The translations under genes were made by a program, and so were the position numbers. From the NCBI RefSeq assembly GCF_009857475.1, contig NZ_WWCJ01000003.1, positions 141,833-205,832 of the forward strand: a stretch of DNA of 64,000 nucleotides, read 5' to 3'. Origin of the DNA: Pseudoduganella guangdongensis (GTDB taxonomy: Bacteria > Pseudomonadota > Gammaproteobacteria > Burkholderiales > Burkholderiaceae_D). The notes under the pieces were generated by a model. It worked only from the letters and a program-made list of their open reading frames with translations. It did not search any database and was not told the DNA's origin. Within the stretch, counting starts at the first letter, position 1; each line of letters starts with the position of its first letter. Shown one piece after another: positions 1-7,225 of this stretch.

Positions 1-707
1 CCCCAGCGCACCATGCGGGCATCCTCGAATACTTCGTGCCGCTCATCGATGCCGCTGTCCACCAGCCCGATGCGCACACCGGACCCGGCGCCGCTTGCCG
101 CAGCCGGGGCCTCCGCTGCGCCGCGCCGCCCGCCATTGCGGCCGTCGGCAGCGGCCGCGCCGGCCCCGGTATACACGTGGTTGAAATCGTAGACACCTTC
201 CGCATCCGCCGCCCGCAAGGCCTCCAGCGCGGCAGCCGTGGCCACGCCGTCCGGCACGCGCAAGACCACCAGCGTTTGCCCGATTTCGGGCATCTCCTGC
301 CGGCTGGCCAGCGCCAGGCCGGCGGAGGCGGCTGCCGCCAGGCCCGCCGACGAGGGCGACCATGCCAGGATTTCGCGCCGCACCATGGGGAAGCCGGCCG
401 GATCGGCCTCCAGCTGCGCCGGATGGCGCGCCAGCAAATCGCGCACGGTCGCCAGCCGCAACTGGTCCAGCGACGCCACTTGGCGCGGCAATTCCGCCAC
501 ATCCAGCCAGCGCTCGCGCAGGCGGCCGCGCAAGCCGCCCTCATCCAGCCGGGACGGCAACGGCACGCCGAGTCCGCCCGGCAGCTGGGGCAGGCCGGGC
601 AGCCCGACCTGGGCCGCCGCCGGGCCGGCGCAGGCCAGCGTGCCCAGGGCAAACAGCAGGTAGCGGCAGGAACGCAACAGGGGATAAGACGGGCGCAGGC
701 TTGGCAT
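1..707 (-). CDS. S8 (subtilisin-like) serine peptidase, N-terminal part, cut by window edge
   Basis: An open frame runs leftward from an ATG at 705-707 to the window edge (235 codons). It starts with a Sec signal region (hydrophobic LLFALGTLACAGPAAA, ending at AQ). A long Ala/Arg/Leu-rich prodomain-like stretch follows, and then VRIGLVDSGID at about residues 210-220, the catalytic-Asp motif of subtilases. The His and Ser motifs lie outside the window. It is divergent from the ECF sigma/anti-sigma pair with about 90 bp between them. In related bacteria a protease beside such a pair is often part of the same stress or secretion module, but that link is inferred here. Family assignment is good; substrate is unknown. 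Confidence 0.82.
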   Translation of the reverse strand, partial: MPSLRPSYPLLRSCRYLLFALGTLACAGPAAAQVGLPGLPQLPGGLGVPLPSRLDEGGLRGRLRERWLDVAELPRQVASLDQLRLATVRDLLARHPAQLEADPAGFPMVRREILAWSPSSAGLAAAASAGLALASRQEMPEIGQTLVVLRVPDGVATAAALEALRAADAEGVYDFNHVYTGAGAAAADGRNGGRRGAAEAPAAASGAGSGVRIGLVDSGIDERHEVFEDARMVRW

Positions 708-762
708 GGTCGGATGATAATATAGGCTATCGGTATCTATTCCGTAATAACGATGGAAGTCG

Positions 763-788
763 GGAATAAAATCCCCACCCCGTTCGTT
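763..788 (+). promoter_or_regulatory. possible ECF-type promoter of the sigma factor gene
   Basis: GGAATAA at 763-769 and CGTT at 785-788 are separated by 15 bases, which resembles the -35/-10 pattern read by many ECF sigma factors. No Shine-Dalgarno sequence precedes the ATG at 797, and the predicted start site falls at about 793-797, so the message could be leaderless or nearly so. Autoregulation by the downstream sigma factor is inference. Confidence 0.35.
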
Positions 789-796
789 ATCCACCT

Positions 797-1300
797 ATGA
801 TGGACAACGATAACGCCCTGCATGACGACATTGCCGCGCTTCTGCCGCGGCTGCGGCGCTTCGCCCGCACGCTGGCCTGGCATCGGGAGGACGCGGACGA
901 CCTGGTCCAGCTGGCGGTGGAGCGCGCCATCGTGCACGGCGCCTCCTACCAGCCGGGTACCCGTCTGGACAGCTGGCTGTTCCGTATCATCAAGAATGCC
1001 TGGATCGACGAGGTGCGCGCCCGTACCCGCCGCAGCGAGCTGTTTGCGCCGGAGGAAGAGGGCGAGCACGTGGGCGACGACTTCGCCGAAGCCCACCAGC
1101 AGCGCATGGCCGTGCAAAAAGCCGTCAGTTTGCTGAGCGAAGAGCACCGCCTGGTGGTCGGCCTGGTGCTGGTGGAGGGCCTGCCTTATAAAGAAGCGGC
1201 CGACGTGCTGGACATCCCGGTCGGCACCCTGACCAGCCGGTTGGCGCGCGCCCGCAGCGCCCTGCAAGAACATTTATCGGAACAAGCGAGGACAGTATGA
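797..1300 (+). CDS. ECF-family RNA polymerase sigma factor
   Basis: The 167-aa protein has the two-domain layout of extracytoplasmic-function sigma factors. Region 2 covers about residues 10-80 (RFARTLAWHREDADDLVQ, then DSWLFRIIKNAWIDEVRAR). Region 4 covers about residues 105-160 (SEEHRLVVGLVLVEGLPYKE, then IPVGTLTSRLARARSAL, the helix-turn-helix). Length fits the family. Its last codons overlap the anti-sigma gene by four bases (ATGA), so the two are translationally coupled. It would direct RNA polymerase to a small regulon, probably including its own promoter. The signal is unknown. Confidence 0.93.
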   Translation: MMDNDNALHDDIAALLPRLRRFARTLAWHREDADDLVQLAVERAIVHGASYQPGTRLDSWLFRIIKNAWIDEVRARTRRSELFAPEEEGEHVGDDFAEAHQQRMAVQKAVSLLSEEHRLVVGLVLVEGLPYKEAADVLDIPVGTLTSRLARARSALQEHLSEQARTV

Positions 1301-2055
1301 AGAGTTTTTCCGACGAGGTCCTGATGGCCTATGCCGATGGCGAACTGGATGAAGTCACCTGCCGCGCCCTGGAAGACGCCATGCGCAAGGACGCCAGCCT
1401 GGCGCACCGCGTGGCCCAGTACAAGGCCATGCGCGCCAGCGTCTTCGCCGCCTACGCCCCGGTGGCCGAGGAGGCGGTGCCGCCGCGCCTGGCGCAGCCG
1501 CTGCGCCAGGCCACCGTGGTCAGCCTGGATTCCGTGCGCGCCCGGCGCGAGGCGGAGCAGCAGGCCGCGCGCAAGGCAAGCCGTGGCCGCCACTGGTCCT
1601 GGCCCGAATGGGGGGCATTGGCGGCCATGCTGATGGTGGGGGTGCTGGCCGGCCACTACGGCATGGGCTTGCTGCCGATTGAAGATGGAGAAACGATCGC
1701 CAGCCGCAACGGCGTGCTGGTGGCGCAAGGGCGCCTGGCGACGGCGCTGGATCTCCAGTTGGGCGGCAGCGGCGGACCGGTGCGCATCGGCACCAGCTTC
1801 CTGTCGCAGGACGGCGTTTACTGCCGCAGCTTCATGACGGCGCAGGACATGGCGGGCCTGGCTTGCCGCCAGGGGGCGATGTGGAAGGTGCAGATGGCGC
1901 TGCAGAATCCAGCCAAGGGACAGCAGGGGGAATACAGGCAGGCCGGGGCGGAGATGCCGCCCCAGGTCCTGGAGGCGATCGACCAGCGCATCAGCGGGCA
2001 GCCGCTGGATGCGAAGGCCGAGCAGGAGGCCGTGCAGCGCAAGTGGCTGCGCTAG
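1297..2055 (+). CDS. membrane-anchored anti-sigma factor
   Basis: The 252-aa protein begins with an anti-sigma N-terminal domain of the type FSDEVLMAYADGELDEV. A single membrane segment lies at about residues 108-128 (WGALAAMLMVGVLAGHYGMG), followed by a periplasmic C-terminal part of about 120 residues. No HxxxCxxC zinc motif is visible, so it belongs to the non-zinc class. Four-base overlap with the sigma gene supports a cognate pair: it would hold the sigma factor at the membrane until an envelope signal releases it. The periplasmic domain has no recognised fold here. Confidence 0.85.
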   Translation: MKSFSDEVLMAYADGELDEVTCRALEDAMRKDASLAHRVAQYKAMRASVFAAYAPVAEEAVPPRLAQPLRQATVVSLDSVRARREAEQQAARKASRGRHWSWPEWGALAAMLMVGVLAGHYGMGLLPIEDGETIASRNGVLVAQGRLATALDLQLGGSGGPVRIGTSFLSQDGVYCRSFMTAQDMAGLACRQGAMWKVQMALQNPAKGQQGEYRQAGAEMPPQVLEAIDQRISGQPLDAKAEQEAVQRKWLR

Positions 2056-2067
2056 GCCGGGGCGGAT

Positions 2068-2424
2068 TTATACGCCCAGCAGTTCCACGTCGAAGATCAG
2101 GGTGGCGTTCGGCGGGATTACGCCGCCGGCGCCGCGCGAGCCGTAGCCCAGGCTGGCAGGGATGATCAGCTGGCGGGTGCCGCCGACCTTCATGCCTTGC
2201 ACGCCTTCATCCCAGCCTTGGATGACCATGCCGGCGCCCAGCGCGAATTCGAACGGGTCGTTGCGGTCTTTGGAGGAATCGAATTTCGGGCCTTTGCTGC
2301 CGTCGTCGTTACGCAGCCAGCCGGTGTAGTGTACGGTGACATTCTGGCCTGCCTTGGCTTCGGCGCCGTCGCCGGCGGTGATGTCGTCGTATTGCAGGCC
2401 GGATGCGGTGGTGATGATAGTCAT
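2068..2424 (-). CDS. FKBP-type peptidyl-prolyl cis-trans isomerase
   Basis: A compact single-domain FKBP of 118 aa without a signal peptide, hence cytoplasmic. Family motifs are visible: VTVHYTGWL, FDSSKDRNDPFEFALGAG, VIQGWDEGVQGMKVGG, and IPPNATLIFDVELL at the C-terminus. It catalyses isomerisation of Xaa-Pro bonds and helps folding. A clear ribosome site (AAAGGA) precedes the ATG. It converges on the anti-sigma gene, 12 bases from its stop, and is divergent from the beta-propeller operon. Confidence 0.95.
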   Translation of the reverse strand: MTIITTASGLQYDDITAGDGAEAKAGQNVTVHYTGWLRNDDGSKGPKFDSSKDRNDPFEFALGAGMVIQGWDEGVQGMKVGGTRQLIIPASLGYGSRGAGGVIPPNATLIFDVELLGV

Positions 2425-2565
2425 GTGGATTCCTTTGAAATGAGGGACTTAGGCCGCGATTGTAGTGCATCCGCGGCGGACACCCTTTAAATGTTGTCGG
2501 TAGTAACTGTTATCAAGAGGATTACCCTTAAAATAGTGGCTGGCTTAACAATTAAGCGAGCTTTC

Positions 2566-3534
2566 ATGTTCCGCAGTATCCGTAGCGCAGGTGTTTTCCT
2601 TGGTTTGCTGGCTGGCTTGCAGCCGGCGCAGGCCAACGTTGTCGTTGTTTTGAATTCGCGCGATGCGACGGTCCAGTTGCTGGACCAGGCCAGCCACAAG
2701 ACCTTGCAGACCTTCCCGGTCGGGAAGGAACCGCACCACCTGATGGCCACGCCCGACAACAAGTCGCTGATCGTGGCCAGCGCGGTGGGCAATGAGCTGG
2801 TATTCCTGGACCCGGTGACAGGGCAGAAGCAGCGCCACGTCAAGGACATCCTCGATCCGTACCAGATCGGCTTCTCGCCGGACCAGAAGTGGTTTGTCGC
2901 GACCTCCCTGCGATTGCACCGGATCGATATCTATGCATATAACGGCAAGGAGATGAAGCTGGCCAAGCGTGTGCCGCTGCCTAAGCTGCCTAGCCATATC
3001 GCGTTCGACGCGAAAAGCACCACCGCCTTCATTACCCAGCAGGGGAGCGACGAAATCAGCGCGATCGACCTGCGCACGCAGAATGTCCTGTGGACGCTGC
3101 CGGTCGGCAAACTGCCGGCGGGGATTACGATGACGCCGGATGACAAGCACCTGCTGGTCGGCATCATGGGTAGCGATTATGTCGAGGTGATCGACTGGCG
3201 CGCCCGCAAGAGCGTCAAGCGGATCAAGGTCGGCGCCGGCACCCACAATTTCCGCGCGCTGGGCGATGGGCGCTTTACCTATGTGTCGAACCGGGTCTCC
3301 AACACCATCAATCTCATCGACCAGAAGACGCTCGAGAACGTCGGCACGATCGATGTGCCGGGCGGCCCGGATTGCATGGAGATCACGGCCGACCGCAAAT
3401 ATATGTGGGCCACGCTGCGCTGGATTAAAAAGGTGGCGGTGATCGACCTGCAGCAGAAGAAGGTCGTCAAGATGATCCCGGTCGGCCGCTCGCCGCACGG
3501 CGTCTTCTTCGCCAACTCTTCGGCGCGCATGTAA
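2566..3534 (+). CDS. secreted YVTN-type beta-propeller protein
   Basis: The reading frame is open from 2491, but the ATG at 2566 is preferred because it places a signal peptide (GVFLGLLAGLQPAQA) at the very N-terminus. The 322-aa product then shows repeated blades such as TFPVGKEPHHLMATPDNKSL, LPVGKLPAGITMTPDDKHLL and IPVGRSPHGVFFA, typical of YVTN/cytochrome-d1-like seven-bladed propellers. It is probably periplasmic; ligand or partner is unknown. It ends in a TAATG junction with the polysaccharide deacetylase gene, so the two are co-translated. Confidence 0.82.
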   Translation: MFRSIRSAGVFLGLLAGLQPAQANVVVVLNSRDATVQLLDQASHKTLQTFPVGKEPHHLMATPDNKSLIVASAVGNELVFLDPVTGQKQRHVKDILDPYQIGFSPDQKWFVATSLRLHRIDIYAYNGKEMKLAKRVPLPKLPSHIAFDAKSTTAFITQQGSDEISAIDLRTQNVLWTLPVGKLPAGITMTPDDKHLLVGIMGSDYVEVIDWRARKSVKRIKVGAGTHNFRALGDGRFTYVSNRVSNTINLIDQKTLENVGTIDVPGGPDCMEITADRKYMWATLRWIKKVAVIDLQQKKVVKMIPVGRSPHGVFFANSSARM

Positions 3535-4352
3535 TGAAGGCCGCCACGCCCGCCCGCAGCGCGCTGCGCGCCGCCCGCATGCCGGCGCTGGCCGCGCTCG
3601 CGCTCACCGCCATCGGCGCCTGCGGCCACGCTGCCGCAGCCGCGCCGGGGCCTCAATGTCGCGGCACGATATACCTGACGTTCGACACCGGCAGCCAATC
3701 GCAGGCCGGCTTGATCGCGGCCGTCCTCAAGCGGCAGGGGGTGAAAGCCACCTTCTTCCTGGCCAATGAAAAGACCGTCAACGGCGATTACTCGCTCGAC
3801 CCGGCGTGGGCGGGCTACTGGCGCGAACGGGCAGCGGAAGGCCACGCCTTCGGCACCCACACCTTCGACCACACCTACTACGTGCGCGACGCCGGCAACG
3901 GCAAAATCACCGTCAAACCGCAATTCGGCCCACATGCCGGCCGCCGGCAGGACTGGACCCCGCAGCAATACTGCGCCGAGCTGCAGCGCGTCGACCAGCG
4001 CTTCGCGGAAATGACTGGCCAGCGCCTCGACCCGTTCTGGCGCGCCCCCGGCGGCAAGACCAGCCCGCGCACCCTGGCAGCAGGAAAGCAATGCGGCTAC
4101 CGGCACGCCGCCTGGGCCACGCCTGCCGGCTTTTCCGGCGACGAACTGCCGGTCGAACGCGCCAGCAACGCCCAGCTCCTGAAACGCGCCCTGGACGGCC
4201 TGCGCGACGGCGACATCTTCATGGCCCACATGGGCATCTGGTCGCGCAAAGACCCCTGGGCCCCCGCCAACCTCGAACCACTGATAGAAGGCCTGAAGCG
4301 GCAAGGCTACTGCTTCGCCACCCTGCGCGACCACCCGGACTACCGCCCATGA
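3534..4352 (+). CDS. polysaccharide deacetylase (NodB/CE4 family)
   Basis: The 272-aa protein has a signal region (residues 15-36) and a NodB-homology domain. Visible motifs are TFDTGS (motif 1), GTHTFDH (metal-binding His pair), FWRAPGGK (motif 3) and HMGIW near the end. Motif 1 is normally TFDDG; here the second Asp, a metal ligand, is Thr, as in variant enzymes such as PdaA, which has Asn there. It would deacetylate a cell-envelope or exopolysaccharide N-acetyl sugar in the periplasm. It overlaps both neighbours (TAATG upstream, ATGA downstream). Exact substrate cannot be read from sequence. Confidence 0.85.
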   Translation: MKAATPARSALRAARMPALAALALTAIGACGHAAAAAPGPQCRGTIYLTFDTGSQSQAGLIAAVLKRQGVKATFFLANEKTVNGDYSLDPAWAGYWRERAAEGHAFGTHTFDHTYYVRDAGNGKITVKPQFGPHAGRRQDWTPQQYCAELQRVDQRFAEMTGQRLDPFWRAPGGKTSPRTLAAGKQCGYRHAAWATPAGFSGDELPVERASNAQLLKRALDGLRDGDIFMAHMGIWSRKDPWAPANLEPLIEGLKRQGYCFATLRDHPDYRP

Positions 4353-5314
4353 TCCAATTCCTGCTCGACCTGCTGGGCCAAGCCCAGGGCTGGCTGTTCG
4401 AAAGCGCCATCCAGCCGCTGCTCTACGTTACCGGCATGGGCGATATCACCGAAGAAGCTTTTGAGGGTACCGAGTGGCTCCTGATCGGCATCGCCGAGCT
4501 GGTGCTGCTCTACCTCGTGCTGCGCCCGCTGGAAGCCGCCATCCCGGTGCACCAGTTCAGCGACCAGCGCGCGCGCTGGAACGACTTCACCTACACCGTG
4601 CTGCAGCGCATAGGCCTGGTGCCGCTGCTGCTGTTCTTCACCCTCGACCCGCTGATGGACAGTGTCGCCGGCGCCCTGCACATGGGCGGCGTGCAGCCCT
4701 TCAACCTGGAAAACCTGGTCAACGACATGCCGCCGCTGGCCAGCTTCGCCATTTACCTGGTGGTGCTGGACTTTGCCGATTACTGGTTCCACCGCGCCCA
4801 ACACCAGTTCAACTGGTGGTGGGGCCTGCACAGCCTGCACCACAGCCAGCGGAACATGAACCTGTGGAGCGACGACCGCAACCACCTGCTGGACGACCTG
4901 TTGCGCGACGTGCTGATGGCCGTGCTGGCGCTGGCCATCGGCGTGCCGCCCGGCCAGTACATCCTGCTGGTTTCACTCTCCCGTATCGTGCAAAGCCTGC
5001 AACACGCCAATGTTCGTATACACTTCGGCCCCATTGGCGATCGGCTGCTGGTATCGCCCCGCTTCCACCGCATGCACCACGCCATTGGCATCGGGCATGA
5101 ATCGCAAGGGCAGGGGACGCTGGGCGGTTGTAATTTCGCCGTGCTGTTCCCAATTTGGGACATTGTTTTCCGTACCGCCAATTTCACGCCGCGCTTCGAA
5201 GCCACCGGCGTGCGCGACCAGCTGGCGGGCCGCGATTACGGACGCGGTTTCTGGGCGCAGCAGTGGCTCGGCCTGAAGCGGATGTTTGAATTTATGAGAA
5301 AGAACCCGAATTAA
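4349..5314 (+). CDS. sterol desaturase / fatty acid hydroxylase family membrane protein
   Basis: The open frame extends far upstream, but the ATG at 4349 overlaps the deacetylase stop and gives a normal-sized 321-aa protein. It has several membrane segments and the three histidine clusters of the di-iron fatty acid hydroxylase superfamily: HRAQH, HSLHH and HRMHH. Such enzymes hydroxylate or desaturate lipid chains in the inner membrane. The substrate is unknown. Position inside a run of envelope-related genes suggests lipid or surface modification. Confidence 0.88.
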   Translation: MIQFLLDLLGQAQGWLFESAIQPLLYVTGMGDITEEAFEGTEWLLIGIAELVLLYLVLRPLEAAIPVHQFSDQRARWNDFTYTVLQRIGLVPLLLFFTLDPLMDSVAGALHMGGVQPFNLENLVNDMPPLASFAIYLVVLDFADYWFHRAQHQFNWWWGLHSLHHSQRNMNLWSDDRNHLLDDLLRDVLMAVLALAIGVPPGQYILLVSLSRIVQSLQHANVRIHFGPIGDRLLVSPRFHRMHHAIGIGHESQGQGTLGGCNFAVLFPIWDIVFRTANFTPRFEATGVRDQLAGRDYGRGFWAQQWLGLKRMFEFMRKNPN

Positions 5315-5315
5315 A

Positions 5316-6143
5316 ATGCGCGCAGTTTTCCACGCTTACGGCAGGGCCCTGCTGTCCCAGTTCCACGGCAAGATCCTGTTACTGAGCATTGTTCCTTTTA
5401 TCCTCTCCGTGGCGCTGTGGGCGCTGCTGCTCTGGCTCGGCCTGCAGCCGCTGCTGGACTGGCTGCACGGCCATTTCGTCGGCTTTGAGGTTTATCGCGT
5501 CACCAGCGACTGGCTGCAATCGATCGGCCTGGGCGGGCTGCGCTCCATCGTGGTGCCGCTGTTCGCGCTGCTCCTGCTGCTGCCGATGATGATCGTCACC
5601 GCCTTGATCTTCATCGGCGTGGCCGCCATGCCCTTTATCGTGCGCCATGTCGGCGGCCGCCACTTCCCGCAGCTGGAGAAAAAGCAGGGCGGCTCCATCC
5701 TCGGCGGCGTGCTCAAGGCGCTGGGAGCCTTCGGCGTGTTCCTGCTGGCCTGGCTGTGCATCCTGCCGCTGTATATTTTCCCGCCGCTGGCCGGCCTGGC
5801 CACCGTGCTGCTGTGGGCCTGGCTGACCAGCCGCGTCATGAGTTACGACGCCCTGGCCGATTACGCCAGCCCGGAAGAACTGGCCACCTTGCAGCGCGAA
5901 CACCGCTGGCAGCTGATGTCGATCGGCGTGGTGTCCGGCCTGGCCGGTTCGCTGCCGGCCCTGGTCTGGATCGGCGGCGCGGCCGCCGCGATTGCCTTCT
6001 TCCCGATCCTGCTGGCTGCCTCGATCTGGGTGTATGTCGTAATATTCATCTTCACCGGCCTGTGGTTTGAATACTATTGCCTGCAAGCCCTGGCCCAATT
6101 GCGCCATGCGCCTTTCGAGGAAAGCTTATGCCAATCGGATTGA
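5316..6143 (+). CDS. EI24/CysZ-like integral membrane protein
   Basis: A 275-aa protein with about five to six hydrophobic segments, beginning MRAVFHAYGRALLSQFHGK and matching the EI24 domain family, to which E. coli CysZ (a sulfate transporter) belongs. It starts one base after the desaturase stop and overlaps the next gene by 16 bases. Function in this lineage is not established; no cys genes are adjacent, so sulfate transport should not be assumed. Confidence 0.75.
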   Translation: MRAVFHAYGRALLSQFHGKILLLSIVPFILSVALWALLLWLGLQPLLDWLHGHFVGFEVYRVTSDWLQSIGLGGLRSIVVPLFALLLLLPMMIVTALIFIGVAAMPFIVRHVGGRHFPQLEKKQGGSILGGVLKALGAFGVFLLAWLCILPLYIFPPLAGLATVLLWAWLTSRVMSYDALADYASPEELATLQREHRWQLMSIGVVSGLAGSLPALVWIGGAAAAIAFFPILLAASIWVYVVIFIFTGLWFEYYCLQALAQLRHAPFEESLCQSD

Positions 6144-6913
6144 TCATCATCGGCGACGAGATCCTGTCGGGAAAACGGGTCGACCAGCACTTCCCCAAAG
6201 TGGTGCAAATGCTGGCGGCGCGCGGCTTGCAGCTGGGCTGGGCCGAATTCCTGGGCGATGACCGCGCGCGCATCACCGCCACGCTCAAACGCACCTTCGC
6301 CAGCGGCGATATCGTCTTCTCCTGCGGCGGCATCGGCGCCACGCCGGACGACCACACGCGCCAGGCGGCAGCCGCCGCGCTCGGCCTGCCGCTTGCCATG
6401 CACCCGGGCGCCAGGGACAGCATCCAGCAGCGCATCCGCCAGGTCGCGCAAGAGAAAGGCGAGGTGGCCGACCTGAATGCGCCGGACAACCTGCAGCGTT
6501 TGCAGATGGCGGAATTCCCGCAAGGCGCCGCGCTCATTCCCAACCCGTACAACAATGTCGCCGGCTTCGCGCATGGCACGCATTACTTTGTGCCCGGCTT
6601 CCCGGTCATGGCCTGGCCCATGATCGAATGGGTGCTCGACACGCACTATGCGGACCTGTTCAATCGTGAGCCGCGCGCCGAGCAATCGGTGCTAGTGTAC
6701 GAAGCGGCTGAAGCGGCCCTGACGCCGCTGATGCTGGCGCTGGAAGCGGCCTGGCCGCGCATCAAGGTTTTCAGCCTGCCCAACGTGGGCGACGCGAAAA
6801 CGCGGCGCCATATCGAGCTTGGCGTGAAGGGCGATCCGGCCCAATGCGACGCTGCTTTCGCCCACTTGTGCCGCGAACTTGACGCGCTGAATGTGGAGTA
6901 CGCGAAGCCCTGA
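6128..6913 (+). CDS. CinA-type molybdopterin-binding domain protein
   Basis: The ATG at 6128 is chosen over upstream starts because it follows a good ribosome site (GAGGAAAG) and yields the canonical N-terminus MPIGLIIIGDEILSGKR. The 261-aa product carries the MoCF/competence-damage-inducible domain, with CGGIGATPDDHTRQA as the typical glycine-rich motif. It lacks the C-terminal nicotinamide-nucleotide amidase half found in full-length CinA. Likely cytosolic; the role of these short forms is poorly known. It is the last gene of the operon and is followed by a strong terminator. Confidence 0.85.
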   Translation: MPIGLIIIGDEILSGKRVDQHFPKVVQMLAARGLQLGWAEFLGDDRARITATLKRTFASGDIVFSCGGIGATPDDHTRQAAAAALGLPLAMHPGARDSIQQRIRQVAQEKGEVADLNAPDNLQRLQMAEFPQGAALIPNPYNNVAGFAHGTHYFVPGFPVMAWPMIEWVLDTHYADLFNREPRAEQSVLVYEAAEAALTPLMLALEAAWPRIKVFSLPNVGDAKTRRHIELGVKGDPAQCDAAFAHLCRELDALNVEYAKP

Positions 6914-6947
6914 TCCCATAGTGTGAAAAGGCTGTTAACAGCTCTTG

Positions 6948-6988
6948 CAACGGCGCTCATAAACGATGGGAAGCGCCGTTGTTTTTTT
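6948..6988 (+). terminator. Rho-independent terminator after the five-gene operon
   Basis: A perfect 10-bp stem (CAACGGCGCT at 6948-6957 with AGCGCCGTTG at 6972-6981) with a 14-base loop is followed directly by seven Ts. Confidence 0.9.
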
Positions 6989-7225
6989 GCGAAAGTGTTC
7001 CGTCAAGTTTATATTTTTTGCGTCTTGCCCCATGCACGGTTCGCCGTTGTGGTGCAATGGTAATCAAGCAGAAATACTCTGCATGTATTGTCCGGTTTGA
7101 ACACTATGTTAAGCAATCGTCGTTTTCGCCGGCCCCGAGTTGTCGTTCGCGTGGTGCGTAAAATGCGCGCAGGTGCGGCAGCGATTGGATATGGCGGCAG
7201 CAGGCGGCGATTGCGCTCGGTACCT

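Noticed and set aside
36..725. Plus-strand frames at the left edge
   Set aside because: The minus strand encodes a signal peptide and the subtilase Asp motif VDSGID in one open frame, so these are shadows.
3806..4348. N-terminal extension of the sterol desaturase frame
   Set aside because: It overlaps the deacetylase gene in another frame and is Arg/Pro-rich. The ATG at 4349 with ATGA coupling is the sensible start.
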